Below are positions 1-11,371 of a stretch of DNA of 64,000 nucleotides, one piece after another; position 1 is the stretch's first letter; each line of letters begins with the position of its first letter. Under the pieces are notes generated by a model. It saw only the letters and a program-made list of their open reading frames with translations. It had not been told where the DNA came from and searched no databases. Both the position numbers and the translations under genes were made by a program. The stretch is from positions 1,922,001 to 1,986,000 of the forward strand of contig JAECYW010000008.1 in the NCBI GenBank assembly GCA_023014335.1. Direction: 5' to 3'. The stretch comes from Galerina marginata. Lineage: Eukaryota; Basidiomycota; Agaricomycetes; Agaricales; Galerinaceae.

Positions 1-1495
1 TTCAGACTGAAGATCTAATGTGTAATTACAAGTGAAAAGCAGAGTTGTCCCCCAACTCTGCAATTCCAAAACTTGGAAAGACCTCAGTAAGATATACTGT
101 GGAAAGAAGCCTTGGGACCTGATTCTTACCAACATAAGGATAACATGAGAATCATGTGGGAAGGAATGAACAATTCCGAGAAGTAGAAGAAAGAATGTTC
201 ATCCACATTCTGGCTGGAATGAAAGATGCTTTGGAATGGGAACCTAGAAAGTAAAGAACTTAGAATTGGATCATGACATGTACTAAGACAATGTGAAATA
301 ATTCAGTGCCAGAATGCAGATTGGAATTACTGATTTAGATGGCAAAAGTACCATCTCTATCAGCACAGCTTTGATCTGGACTTGCTCTTAGTGCCTTATA
401 TTCTTCATATCAAATACATTGCACCCCTTAGATGCTAATGTTTCTGATATCAATACATTGAACATAACTTTAGCTGCTTATATTCATGTGGTGCTATAAC
501 TACAGGAAATTTAATAGCTATATATATATAATATTTGAATTATTTCAAATTACATTTCTTCCTGTTTGCTGTATGGGGTAGACCTGTGCCTAATGAAATG
601 TCATTACAGCATGTTCATAGCTGTCCTGGAAAGGCTGCAAACTTTTTTTTTGGTTTGAGGACCCCTGCCACCAGAGGAGGGTGGAATATATTTCTAGAGT
701 ACAAAACTTTGCCAAGCCGTCACACAAAAATTTTGATTTTGGTCCCAAAATATATTCTGGAAAATTTGTTTTTGAAGAATATTTGTTCCTGGCAAAACAT
801 TTCTGGTATGAGACCCCAGCCACCACCTGTCAACAAAATATATTTCAACCGTCACAAGAAAATTATTGAATAATTTTTGTTTTTGTAAACTTTATTTTAA
901 ACACTAGAAAATATTCTCAAAAGTAGTGAATTATTGTTGAAAAATATTATTCTTACAGATGTTCTCAGCCTACCTTTAGATTGTATTTTCTATCAGGAAT
1001 TAATCAACCTAAGAGGTTAGGTCCAGGGGGTCACTAAAGTGTAAACTGACTGGATAACCCATAAAAGGCACACCAAACATTGCCAAACATGACCAAATAA
1101 CATGAAAATAATGTTCTAGAAGCTTACATAATCAAACTCACAGCAGGACTTTGTACAATTGCATTGGATTTGGTAATGCACCAACTTGGACCAAAATATT
1201 CTCAGGGATATGTCATGTGATATGTGTGCACAGACCACCTGTTAGGTAAGAAAACATCATCTGTATTTTTATTTTATTTTAATGCCTTTAAATCTCCTAA
1301 TATAGTGTATTTCAAACAACATTCCGCATTTGGTAAGTCACATAAAGGTGTGACAATACATATGTGACACCATCTTTTAGCCCTGATTTTTCTGATAATT
1401 ACACACTTTGTTTCAAGGCAATCTGATAAAAGCTAAGCGACGTATGAATTAATCTTCTTATAAGTTCTTATTGTAGTCTAATAATTAATCTTGTT
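1..1495. other. AT-rich stretch without a supported gene
   Basis: No reading frame here has a recognisable domain or good codon structure. The DNA is AT-rich like the decayed transposon gene to its right and unlike the host genes after 18 kb. A loose direct repeat of roughly 80-100 bp can be seen: a GAGGACCCC..CCACC..AATATATTTC..CCGTCAC block near 655-725 and a similar GAGACCCC..CCACC..AATATATTTC..CCGTCAC block near 808-855. This is most likely transposon-derived DNA; the N-terminal part expected for a Helitron-type protein was not found here. Confidence 0.5.
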
Positions 1496-2209
1496 ACAAG
1501 TTCTTACGTAGTAAAAGAACTTGTTTTCCGGCCTGCATAGCAGCCAGAAATGGTTTCTAACGCAAGCATTCAAAATTCTCCCACTCATACAGTGACCCTG
1601 CATGGTTTCATATCTCAGCTATTACTGGGCCAATTTTTATAATCTTGGTATCAAAAAAATTGTAAAAATCAGGGCCTTCCTGGTCACGTGACCAGTTGAT
1701 TTTAGGTTTGTTAGAACCGCCTTATTTTTCTGCTTTTTTTGAGTATAAGATCATCCCAATTGGTTTAGATTTGAGCGGACTATGCATTATTTACTTATTT
1801 AACCTCTATTTATGACTTACCTTGAAAGAAAGTAAGAACTTGTTTTTGCCATGCGCAGCAATGGCCTCTGAACAAGTCAATTTATCCAACAACATCCTTT
1901 ACATGATTCACATGCCTCAAAATATATTGCTAATCATGAGAAACGTGTTGATGATCTTATACTCAAAAAAAGCAGAAAAATAAGGCGGTTCTAACAAACC
2001 TAAAATCAACTGGTCACGTGACCAGGAAGGCCCTGATTTTTACAATTTTTTTGATACCAAGATTATAAAAATTGGCCCAGTAATAGCTGAGATATGAAAC
2101 CATGCAGGGTCACTGTATGAGTGGGAGAATTTTGAATGCTTGCGTTAGAAACCATTTCTGGCTGCTATGCAGGCCGGAAAACAAGTTCTTTTACTACGTA
2201 AGAACTTGT
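1496..2209. repeat. Foldback (long inverted repeat) element with 260-bp arms
   Basis: The left arm (1496-1755) and right arm (1950-2209) are exact or near-exact reverse complements of equal length, 260 bp each, around a 194-bp spacer. The tips read ACAAGTTCTTACGTAG and its complement. The spacer holds no gene, but around 1830-1870 it contains a diverged copy of the tip region (AAGAACTTGTTTT followed by a GCCATGCGCAGCAATGG-like stretch). There is no transposase, so this is a non-autonomous foldback/MITE-like element. Its right edge abuts codons of the helicase pseudogene, so it appears to have inserted into that gene or at its truncation point. No clear target-site duplication was found. Confidence 0.85.
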
Positions 2210-5200
2210 AATTATGTCTTTACAGACCAGCAACAAAAATTAATGAAAAATTTTAATATAAAATATGAGTGTCTTGATGCAAGAGATGATTACCGTGTAC
2301 AGCTCAGAAAAGGTGGTGTAGAAAAATCCTTAATAGGAAGCTGGGAGATGTTACAAGACGAAGACACAGAAGAAATTAGTAATTCTAATACTGTTCCTGA
2401 TACTAATATTGAATATGATGATCTTCCATTTGATCCTACTTCTAATGGTAAAAATCATTTTATTAGATTAAAAAGTTTAAACATGATACGAATGGTCAAA
2501 TCCTAAAATTAATAATCTTACAACTAATTCAGAGGTATTTAGGCCAGATATTATTTTATCAGGCAAGGATTGGGAAGATCAAGTTCAAAAGAAAAAGCAA
2601 GATATATATGATAAAAAACAACAGAATAATAAAGCAAACCAAACAAAAAACAATCATGCTAATAATATTTATATGCCAGAACCAGAAGCTCCAAATCTGG
2701 TTAAAATTGTGGATAAATCTTACCTAGAAAAGTCATTTAATGCTGGTAAAAATAAACAATTAATTGATAATGTTGCAACTAAATTCAGCTTGAGTACTGA
2801 GCAGGAAAAAGCCTTCTGCATAATTTCAAATCATGCTGTGAGTGATCAGCCAGAACAGTTGAGGATGTATCTTGGTGGTATAGGTGGCACAGGAAAATCA
2901 AGGGTACTAGAAGCTCTTTCTGAATTTTTTCTACTTAGAAATGAAGCCCATTGTTTTATTATTGTGGCACCAACAGGTACAGCTGCTGCACTACTTGGAG
3001 GTTCTACCTATCACTTTATGTTTGGGGTATATGACTTTATTAATAGTACAGGATTATCTAAAGTTAAATCATGATTATCTGGTGTAGAATATGTATTTTT
3101 TGATGAAGTTTCAATGTTATCTGCAAGAGATTTATATCGCATTAGCAAACAATTATCTTTAGTTATGAATACTCCAGAAAATGCTTTTGGTAATCTTAAT
3201 ATGGTATTTGCTGGAGATTTTGCACAGCTTCCTCCAGCTGTTGGAGGTGAACATGTTTCACTTTATTCAAGAACTATTGAAGCTGTTGCAAGTAGCAAAA
3301 AGTCTCAAGAAGAAGCTATTGGTAAGACATTATGGCATCAAATTACAACAATTGTAATTCTCTGTGAAAATATGAGACAGAAAAAACAAACACTTCGGGA
3401 TAATTAATTTAGATCTGCACTTGAAAATATGCGATATAAAGCTTGTACACCAGAAGACATTAGCTTTTTGAGAACTTTTGTTTCTTCAAATTTACCAGGT
3501 CGCACTTCTGTATGTGATAATATGTTTAGAAATATTTCTATTATAACTGCAAGAAATCTGCATAAAGATGAAATCAACTGTCTTGGTGCTTTGCAATTTG
3601 CACAAGAAACAGGACAAGTTTTAACTGATTTTTACTCAGATGATACTTGCAATGTCAATTCCAAAGAGGCTGAGAGTAATTTTACTTCACGGCTAAGGCA
3701 GACTACACCTGAAATTCAAAATTCATTATGGTCTCAACCTCCTTCTGCTAATAATAAAAATATTGCTGGTAAACTAAGTTTATGTATTGGTTTACCTGTA
3801 ATGATCTGTAACAATTTTGCTACTGAACTCTGTATGACAAGAGGCCAGGAAGGCTTTGTTTTTGGATAGCAGTCAAAAGTTGGGAAGCAAGGTCAAATTG
3901 TTCTTGATACATTATTTATTAAATTAAAAAAACCACCTTCAAATGTTAAATTTGATGGTTTGCCTGAAAATATTGTTCCTATTTATCCCACAAATAACAA
4001 TATTATTGTACAACTCCCAGATGACAGAAAAGTTCCAATTTCTCGTACACAGTTGGAAGTACTTGTTAATTTTGCTATGACAGACTTTGCATCTCAGGGA
4101 AAAACACGTGATGAAAATGTTGTAGACTTGAATAACTTACAAAGCCATCAAGCATATTATACTGCATTATCGCGAAGCTCAACAGCAAAAGGCACATTAA
4201 TACTGCAGGGATTTGATCCTAAAAAAATTACTGGTGGATGTTCAGGTGCATTAAGACAAGAATTCCGAGAATTAGAAATTCTAGATGAGATCACTACATT
4301 GAGATATAATACAAAGCTATTAGTAAAAGTACAGGGTGATACCCGAAATCTTCTGATTAAATCTTTCTGTGAGTCAAAAGGACTGCACTATGTTCCTAAA
4401 TTAGTGCATTCTGCAATTCGATGGTCAAAACGTGATCCTTTAAATGAATCTGAAATATATGACCTCACACTTATTGGTCTTAACAAAAAAGGTAAGTTCT
4501 CTAATGATATTTCTACTTCTGTAGAAACCAAGTCTCAACAAGAAAATAAACCTTCAGCTTTGAAAAAAAAATGCATTCAAGAGCCATCATCCCAGGATGG
4601 TAATCATTATATAGTTCCACAGGGTTTTATCTGGAGTAACAATAGTTGTGCATATGATGCAAGTTTTACAGTAATTTTTACCTTGTGGTGGTCTAACAAA
4701 ATTCTTTGGACTGAAAAATTACAAGATATTCAAAATCAGTTTATGTTTGAATTAGTAAATGGTTTTAATGATGTTGATCAAAATTTAAAATCATTAGAGA
4801 GAGTTAGAGATGATGTGCATAGAAATCTTGATATATTCTACCCTCAGCAATTACAATTTGGACATTTTGCTGCACTTGATAATCTTTTTGAGGCAATTTT
4901 CCAGACCAATATTCCTACTAGATCAGCATCATATAAATGTGTAAATAATCATGTTCGCCAAATAAATACTCTTTCAAATTTTTATATATCTGCAGTTGCA
5001 AGAAATTATGACTCTATTTCATCATGGGCATTAATGATGAATGAAGAGACACAGCATATTTGTCATAGATGTGGCTATAATGTCAACATTCAAAATAAAT
5101 TCTTGGTCTTACCTTCAATACTAGGATTTGATTTTTCTGGCCATAGACTAAATATAGATAGTTTTATAGAAATAAATTTTAATGAAGAAAGACACAGATT

Positions 5201-5330
5201 CAGACTTGTAGGAATTATCTACTTTGGTCATGCACATTTTACTGCACAAGTTATTCTCCCAGATGGTCAGATTTGGTTCAATGATGGAATTGAAACAGGC
5301 AGAAATTCAATTTACAATGCACTTCTATAG
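2210..5330 (+). pseudogene. Decayed Helitron-like PIF1 helicase fused to a USP-like cysteine protease
   Basis: One reading frame runs from about 2500 to 5330, broken by in-frame stops at 3072, 3405 and 3867; a frameshift near 2485-2500 joins it to an upstream segment in another frame. Visible helicase parts are the Walker A motif GGIGGTGKS (about 2874), APTGTAA, the Walker B motif FFDEVSM (about 3100), FAGDFAQLPP (about 3210), and the late motif QAYYTALSRS (about 4150). This order is that of PIF1-type helicases as in Helitrons. After it comes a USP-like domain: a Cys box NNSCAYDASF (about 4640), a C-x2-C pair HICHRCG (about 5060) and a His box GHAHFTAQV..WFNDG (about 5230). The Rep/HUH N-terminus is absent. 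The expected role is rolling-circle transposition; it is inactive as read. The apparent C-terminus continues beyond the 5.6-kb insertion, at 10960-11061. Confidence 0.8.
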
Positions 5331-5351
5331 ACTGGCTGAAGTATTCAACCT

Positions 5352-5785
5352 TGGTAGTTACCAGTTAGGGTGAATAAGTCAGGCAGGGTAGGTACCAACT
5401 CTGGTAGTTACCAGTTTGATCTACTTATACCATATAATGCTGCTCATGGTGGGTGGCAGTGAGCTCGACATTGGGGGCGGGGTTTTTGATGCGGAAAAAG
5501 CGCCATCCTATGGGGCCCCATGCAAAAAGCCCATCTGGGATGTTGGTCACCCCGTCGGGGGGGTGGGATGGGGCGTAAAAAAAATGTAACGGATGCTAGA
5601 AGTCCGCCGGGGTCCTAATTCCATTTTTGGACGCGTCCCGCGCTTTTTCAGTTCCTTTGGATGAGCGATAAAAATAGATTTGGTCAGTTTTCGTTCTATA
5701 TTCCCTTCATTTTTTCTCTCCCTCCAGTTCACAGTACATATTTGTAATGTCCTTGTAAATACGAACAAAATGATATAATTTTTAT
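5352..5785 (+). repeat. Left terminal inverted repeat of the 5.6-kb element
   Basis: This segment matches the reverse complement of about 10423-10938. The motif TGGTAGTTACCAGTT occurs at the tip and again about 50 bp in, so each terminus carries two copies of a likely binding site. Similarity fades around 5785 after an ATGATATAA..TTTAT stretch. Confidence 0.75.
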
Positions 5786-5999
5786 TACCAAATGCGCCCT
5801 AAAAGAGGTCAAACAAATGAATGATATTTACAGGTACCATAGGATGAGTGTTATAAATAGATTTCTACCAAATGTCTACCATTTTTGCCCTATCCCGACC
5901 TCAGTTTATCTTTTCCTTTGCTTCTGTAGACACAGCTGTAATCAGCTTGAAAATGCGAACCTGTACACAGCCATGGCTGTCATATGAAGCCATCAGGAT

Positions 6000-7077
6000 G
6001 GACAGTTGCCCAATAAGCCTCATGCATCAGAACGGACAACTGTCCTTTGGGCAATTGTCCATCTATAAGACATTTACGCTATATGATACGTTTATACTAT
6101 AATGGTATTGGTTGTTTACAGTTTGATGGCATCAAATAAGATCATGTGACTTTGGATTTGCCTCTATTTATATGCTTGTCGCACATTTATGTAATTTTAT
6201 GGCCTCAAATCCAAACAAATATAAATATAAGTCCTCAGGGCCACTGCATCTATGATATAAAAAGCCAAAAAGGTGTAAATTCCCAAAATGGCAAGACTTA
6301 GTCATCCAGCCAGTTCTGTACTTAGCAGTATTTCTGATAAGTTTCTTAATCTATTAAATATTATTAAAGTGCTTATATCTCAATGAGGAATGCAACTAGT
6401 AATGTGATTTAAATGCTAGAAAGGTCTAAAAATAGATTACGTTAATCTGAGGGTATATTTCCTTTTTTGGAAATTTTCCCGTCTGCCAAAAATTTCTCAG
6501 AGAAGCCTGATAACGATTTTTTGTTTGGACAATAGCTCAATAAGAAAAGCAGATAGGGGTACGATTTGAGTGGATTCAGGGTCGTCTACCCTAAACGCAG
6601 GTTTTTTGTTAGTAGCACAGCCACATCTAAGAACATTTGACATATTCTTGGACAGTTGTCCATTTGGGCAATTTATAAAATGGACAAGTCTCTATTTGGT
6701 CAACTGTCCAAGAATATATTAAATGTTCTCAGATGTGGCTGTGCTACTAACAAAAAACCTGCGTTTAGGGTAGACAACCCTGAATCCACTCAAATCATAC
6801 CCCTATCTGCTTTTCTTATTGAGCTATTGTCCAAACAAAAAATCGTTATCAGGCTTTCCTGAGAAATTTTTGGCAGACGGGAAAATTTCCAAAAAAGGAA
6901 ATATACCCTCAGATTAACGTAATCTATTTTTAGACCTTTCTAGCATTTAAATCACATGATCAATCCTATTCCCTATTGAGATATTAGGCCAACAATATGC
7001 CTTATATTATATCTTGGTAAACTGTCCAAAGGACAGTTGTCCCTTCTGATGCATGAGGCTTAATGGGCAATTCCCCA
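6000..7077. repeat. Foldback element with palindromic GGACAGTTGTCC-type ends
   Basis: There are two nested pairs of inverted arms. The outer pair is about 6000-6060 and 7015-7077 (sharing AAGCCTCATGCATCAGAA and GGACAACTGTCC). The inner pair is about 6370-6640 and 6715-6990, near-identical over more than 200 bp. The centre (about 6650-6715) repeats the GGACA(A/G)TTGTCC palindrome several times. Sequence present only between the left outer and inner arms (about 6065-6370) makes the element asymmetric, which fits a later insertion or an internal deletion on the other side. No coding capacity was recognised. Confidence 0.75.
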
Positions 7078-8198
7078 AGATTTATGTTTCAAACTGACAG
7101 CTATTGGTGGTGTGACACGACGTGGTTTGTGTGATAGAATACCTGAGAGATGATAAAAATAAGTAATAGAGCAACAAAATCTGATAATATCACTTACCAA
7201 ATGATTTCTTGAGGCCTTGAGGTGCGGGATAGGCCAGGAAAGTGAGAAGAGAGGTCGGTGGTGGTGGTGGAAAGAAAGATCAACCGGTGTTGATGGCGGT
7301 TGATCTGGTGTTCAGCGTGTTCGGCGATTGATGTGATTGGCTACCTCGAGCGGACCAGGCAATCCGTCAAGGCTGGCTATCATCGAAGACATCTCGGATG
7401 ACAATAAGAGGAACTCTAGGGAAAAAAACTAATAGTAGGGTGAATTGATAATTAATTTACTAGTCTATTTTTGTATGTCCGGTGGATATTTGAGCCCTCA
7501 ACGGTACGATACCAGCATGCCTGTCTGAGCGAGGTGATTTTCAGTCAAAATAGTGAGCTCAACGAATGGTATTCAGCTGCTTCAGGCATCAGTAAATTCA
7601 AGAAAATGCCTTGAGGAGTAAATATACATTGTTTTAAGAAACTTCAGATGCTTTGAAAGGCTAGAATACATTGTGAATCATCTAAACTCAACATAATAGA
7701 TCAATAGGCATGAATGATGAGAGAAATTACTCGTCGTTTTCAGAGCTTTGATATACACTTAGTTTAATTAATGGTAGTCTGTATTCTTTATATATTGAAG
7801 GCTACAAATACTTTCTAAACTACATTCACAGTATATACTGACAATATCAAAACACTAAACTATTCTTTGGGATGGCCGTGACGATGTGCAAGACGTTGAT
7901 GAAAGGTCGGAGTCGTTCCGGCCCAACTGCGTCAGCCAATCACATGCCTTGCCAAAAGTTGATCAACCAACGTGAATGTTGATTCCTGCCTCTCACCACC
8001 CACCACCACCACCACCACCACCTGCCTCTTCTCTCTACCACGCTCTCTCAAGACCCCGACGGTGCGTGTTGCGTGCCCCTCGCCTTTTCTAACCTCTTTT
8101 ACCTGATAATCTAGGTGTTGGACGAAGCCAGCAAACGCGTAACCGCGTCGCGTGCCCCTCGCATTGAGCATGTGGGCCGGCGCTCTGGACCTCCACTA
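7078..8198. other. Intervening DNA with a weak inverted pair and a (CCA)n tract
   Basis: No gene is supported. The segment near 7235-7345 and the complement of about 7925-8045 share, in the same order, a GAGAAGAG-like run, a GGTGGTGGTGG run, GTTGATC and TGTGATTGGCT. This suggests the worn arms of another inverted-repeat element. A (CCA)n microsatellite lies at about 7994-8022. A 13-bp direct repeat GCGTGCCCCTCGC occurs at 8071 and 8150. Confidence 0.35.
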
Positions 8199-8209
8199 GT
8201 AGCTACCAC

Positions 8210-9133
8210 CCTGTGTGATATATCATAGGCAAATGCCTGCACAGCGATTTGGTTCTAGCCAAGGTTGTCAAAGACATAAACATGGTGTGGCAACCTCATT
8301 AACACATATCTATGTTATTTGCCAAGTCATGTTAATTCCTGCCACAGTCTATTTCATTGCTGTCCTAGGGCGATGTTTTAGCCATGTTATTGATTCCCTA
8401 GGTCTATGTTTAAGCTATGTTATTGTTTACCAGGGCTATGTTTTATTATTTCCTTAAAACCATGTTATTGCCATGTTATTCACTGCCAGGCAAATATTTT
8501 ATAGTCTTTCTGGGCAATGTTTTAAGCATTTCATTGCTTGCCAGGGCTTTATTTCATTGCCTGCCTACTGAATATTCTTTTTTCCTGTGAGACTTGATTA
8601 TATAATACTTTTGATGGCTTAGAAATTGCCTTTTCCTTGCTCTCTCACTTATTCTTTTATCAAATTATGGCCTCAAATTGAAACTTATGTAAGATCAAGG
8701 CCCCCAGCCCCTATAAGCAGCCACACCAAATATCACACTAAAATTACTTAATTATCTCATATAATTAAGCAAATAAGTAGTTGCCTAAAGATATGAAATG
8801 AAAACATCAGGCAAGTATAATATCGCTGCCAGACAATCAATAAAATATTTGCCTAGCAACAAATAACATGGCAATCACATAGTCATAGGCAAACAATGAA
8901 ATATAACCCTGGTAAACAATAACATAGCTTAAACATAGACCTAGGAAATCAATAACATGGCTAAAACATCGCCCTAGGACAGCAATGAAATGGACTGTGG
9001 CAAGAATTAACATGACTTGGCAAATAACATAGATATATGTTAATGGGTTGCCATACCATGTTTATGTCTTTGACAACCTTGGCTAGAACCAAATCGCTGT
9101 GCAGGCATTTGCCTATGATATATTATATAAGTG
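8210..9133. repeat. 924-bp foldback element with 11-bp target-site duplication
   Basis: The arms (about 8215-8460 and 8880-9125) are near-identical reverse complements, with tips containing GATATATCATAGGCAAATGCC. Directly outside them the 11-bp sequence GTAGCTACCAC is repeated at 8199-8209 and 9134-9144, which is a plausible target-site duplication; 8-11 bp duplications are typical of Mutator-like elements. The arms are internally repetitive, with many variants of AACATGGC/GCCATGTTA. No transposase is present. Confidence 0.8.
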
Positions 9134-9144
9134 GTAGCTACCAC

Positions 9145-10080
9145 TCCCCGACCTCGAGGCGTAGGCTGGGTAGAGGTGGTGGGTGTAGGAGGGATGGGGA
9201 AACATTGAGGAGAGCAGGCCGCTGTCCACCACCAGTGGACTCGAACACTGTGAACATCTCGCAGGCCCAAGCAACATCCGTCGTTCAGCCCACCCCACTT
9301 CCCTCTCCAATATGCAGGGTACGGATTCCGTCGAAGCCACGCACGCCCCCGGCTCAGCGCCTCTCCGGACGTCCATCACAAACCCAACCACCTTCGAGGC
9401 CGCCACCCAGCCACCTCGACCACGCGATCTCGCTTTCACACCGCCTCCTTCCACTGTCCAAGGTGCAGAGCAGCGAGCGTTGAATACTCGCGCTCGGGAA
9501 TTCCGCTCGCTGTCCTCACCATCCTCCATCCAATACCATTCAGCTCGACTCTCGGGGAGCTCGACCATTCACCCCAGCATGTCCATCGCTCCAGCGCATC
9601 TGCAATACCCACACAAAGCCAACGCGGGCTACAGAGACGAGACCAACTGCGAGGAAAGTGGCAGCAAGGCCAGGGACTTTCATAGCTGCATCAGCGGCTT
9701 TATGGGCGGGTCTGGGAGAGGGGGGTGGGCGGGGATAACGACCCCAGCGGCAGCGCTGCCAGACGACGCTGCTGGGATAGCTCAAAGACAAAACGAGGGT
9801 ACCAACAGTAGCCTAACCTGCTGTTGTTTCCGTGCCCCCGTTGTCCTCGAGTCCATGAATGGGTGCACACAAGGATCGAGTCGCATACAACCCGATCCTC
9901 TCGTTCTCCCTCTTGTCCACAGCCCCGGAGGCCAAGGAGACGTCGAACTGTCAGTGTTCGTCATCTCGTAAGCCGCTTTGCTTGTTTCGTCGACTCGCCC
10001 CGCCTTTCCGGTGGCATTCGTGTTCGCGTTCGGTATTCAGAACGTGAATACTTTGTATTTAGTCTACAGTTATATATGTA
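9145..10080. other. GC-rich island with overlapping reading frames on both strands
   Basis: Base composition is strikingly GC-rich compared with the AT-rich foldback DNA on either side. Long open frames exist on both strands (for example 9312-9971 on plus and 9113-9568 on minus), but their products are Pro/Ser/Arg-rich and low in complexity with no motif I recognise. The frames may be open simply because stop codons are rare in GC-rich DNA. A captured host fragment or the exon of an unrecognised gene is possible. Confidence 0.3.
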
Positions 10081-10422
10081 GAATATGTTATAATAGATTT
10101 ATTTGAGCCCACTACCTTTGTGTGATTATGAGAGCTGGCCCTTGACACTCGGTATTGCTTCTATGTTTGACCAATACATAGTACTGAGTCCATAGGCTAA
10201 TCTGCCCATCCAAGATGGTTTACTTAATAAAATTGGTATCATTAGGTTCAGAATTACCTACATAGTTCAGACATATCTAGAAAAGTAGGGGGAGCAGCCA
10301 TTAGAGCCCAATGTAGGGTAAAAACGGTAGGCTTTTGCGGTATTCTATTTTTAGCGTTTGTCCAGCAGGCGCTGCATGTAATGATCTCTCATTATACCCC
10401 TTCCAGTGCTCTTCTTGCTCTA

Positions 10423-10938
10423 AATTTTATATCATTAGGTTTGCATTTTGGAGGACATTACAATTATGCTTTAATATATGGAGGGAAAAAAGAATTAAAA
10501 GCAAAATTCTGCGAAAACCGAACGAATCTATTTTTATTGCACATGCTACAGGTACCGAAAAGGCAGCTACGCGTCCGAAAATGGCACGAGGACCCCGGCG
10601 GGAAACCGATGAACCGCGGGGCAACCGTTTCCGACGTGGCTATTTTTAGTTTATATTCCCGAATAGGTAACCTGGGAGTGGACGGACTTCTGGCATCCGT
10701 TACATTTTTTTTTACGCCCTATCCCGCCCTCCCTACGGGGTGACCAACATCCCAGATGGGCTTTTTGCATGGGGCCCCATAGGATGCCGCTTTTTCCGCA
10801 TCAAAAACCCCGCCCCCAACGTCAAGCTCGCTGCCACCCGCCATGAGCAGCATTATTTAGTGTAAATAGATGAAACTGGCAACTACCAGAGTTGGTACCT
10901 ACCCTGCCTGACTTATTCAGCTCAACTGGCAACTACCA
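10423..10938 (-). repeat. Right terminal inverted repeat of the 5.6-kb element
   Basis: This is the inverted partner of 5352-5785. It contains an additional segment of about 80 bp (roughly 10600-10680) between blocks that are contiguous in the left arm. The tip at 10925-10938 is the complement of TGGTAGTTGCCAGTT. Confidence 0.75.
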
Positions 10939-10959
10939 TGATTTCATTAATGAATATAG

Positions 10960-11061
10960 CTTACAAGGCTGTACAATGGTCTTTCAACTCAGGATTCTCT
11001 GAATCTGTCTACACACAATGGGAAAACAGCTGTTGTTGCCTTATATGCTATTCAGCAATAA
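10960..11061 (+). pseudogene. Apparent 3' end of the helicase-protease gene
   Basis: Immediately right of the 5.6-kb element, a frame running into a stop at 11059 reads LTRLYNGL...NGKTAVVALYAIQQ. The WFNDG..TGRNSIYNALL segment left of the insertion ends in a stop shortly before the element begins. A short hydrophobic tail of this kind would be expected after the USP-like His box. Reading the two sides as one original gene is an inference from position, orientation and AT-rich codon use. Confidence 0.4.
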
Positions 11062-11371
11062 ATTTAATTGATAGTATTTTTTTTAAATCAAGGACTCGTA
11101 TATGCCATGCTAGCAATGGCTAACAAGACAAGTTTAAGCTATCTAGTTAAAATACAATTATTTTACTCTCCAAAATGAGGTCAAGAACACAAATATTGAC
11201 TGACAATTAAGGAAGTTAGACATAAATATATTTGAATTCAATTAATTTCACGAATTTAACTGCAACTTTATCAGTTTTTCCTTTAAAATTACGATCTTAG
11301 GGTGGTCAGAAAGGTATTATTTGTTGTATCTACGTGTAACATTACAGCCAGAACGACCGGTTGTAACCTGT
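11062..11371. other. AT-rich spacer, no gene seen
   Basis: This is the region between the helicase gene tail and the left LTR. It carries no recognisable coding sequence. Its last part (ACGACCGGTTGTAACCTGT) borders the retrotransposon and resembles the CGGT-rich DNA on the other side of it, so both are probably parts of one older sequence split by the insertion. Confidence 0.5.

Larger units (their letters stand above)
5352..10938. mobile_element. 5.6-kb non-autonomous element with long terminal inverted repeats
   Basis: The two ends are inverted copies of each other over more than 400 bp, with tips reading TGGTAGTT(A/G)CCAGTT. The similarity includes a strongly conserved block (GGGGCCCCATGCAAAAAGCC near 5513 and its complement near 10767). 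Arms differ at many bases, and the right arm has about 80 bp absent from the left, so the element is old. No transposase was found inside; the interior holds two foldback elements, a weak inverted pair and a GC-rich island. It separates the main body of the helicase-protease pseudogene from its apparent last codons, which indicates insertion into that gene. No convincing target duplication was seen, so the superfamily is undetermined. Confidence 0.75.

Noticed and set aside
2102..2506. Reading frame starting at an ATG at 2102
   Set aside because: Its first 36 codons lie in the arm of the foldback element. The helicase-like part starts at the element's edge, so the ATG is not the gene's start.
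8215..9125. CRISPR-like or tandem-repeat array
   Set aside because: The many AACATGGC-like repeats are part of inverted arms with irregular spacing and no unique spacers, in a eukaryotic genome.
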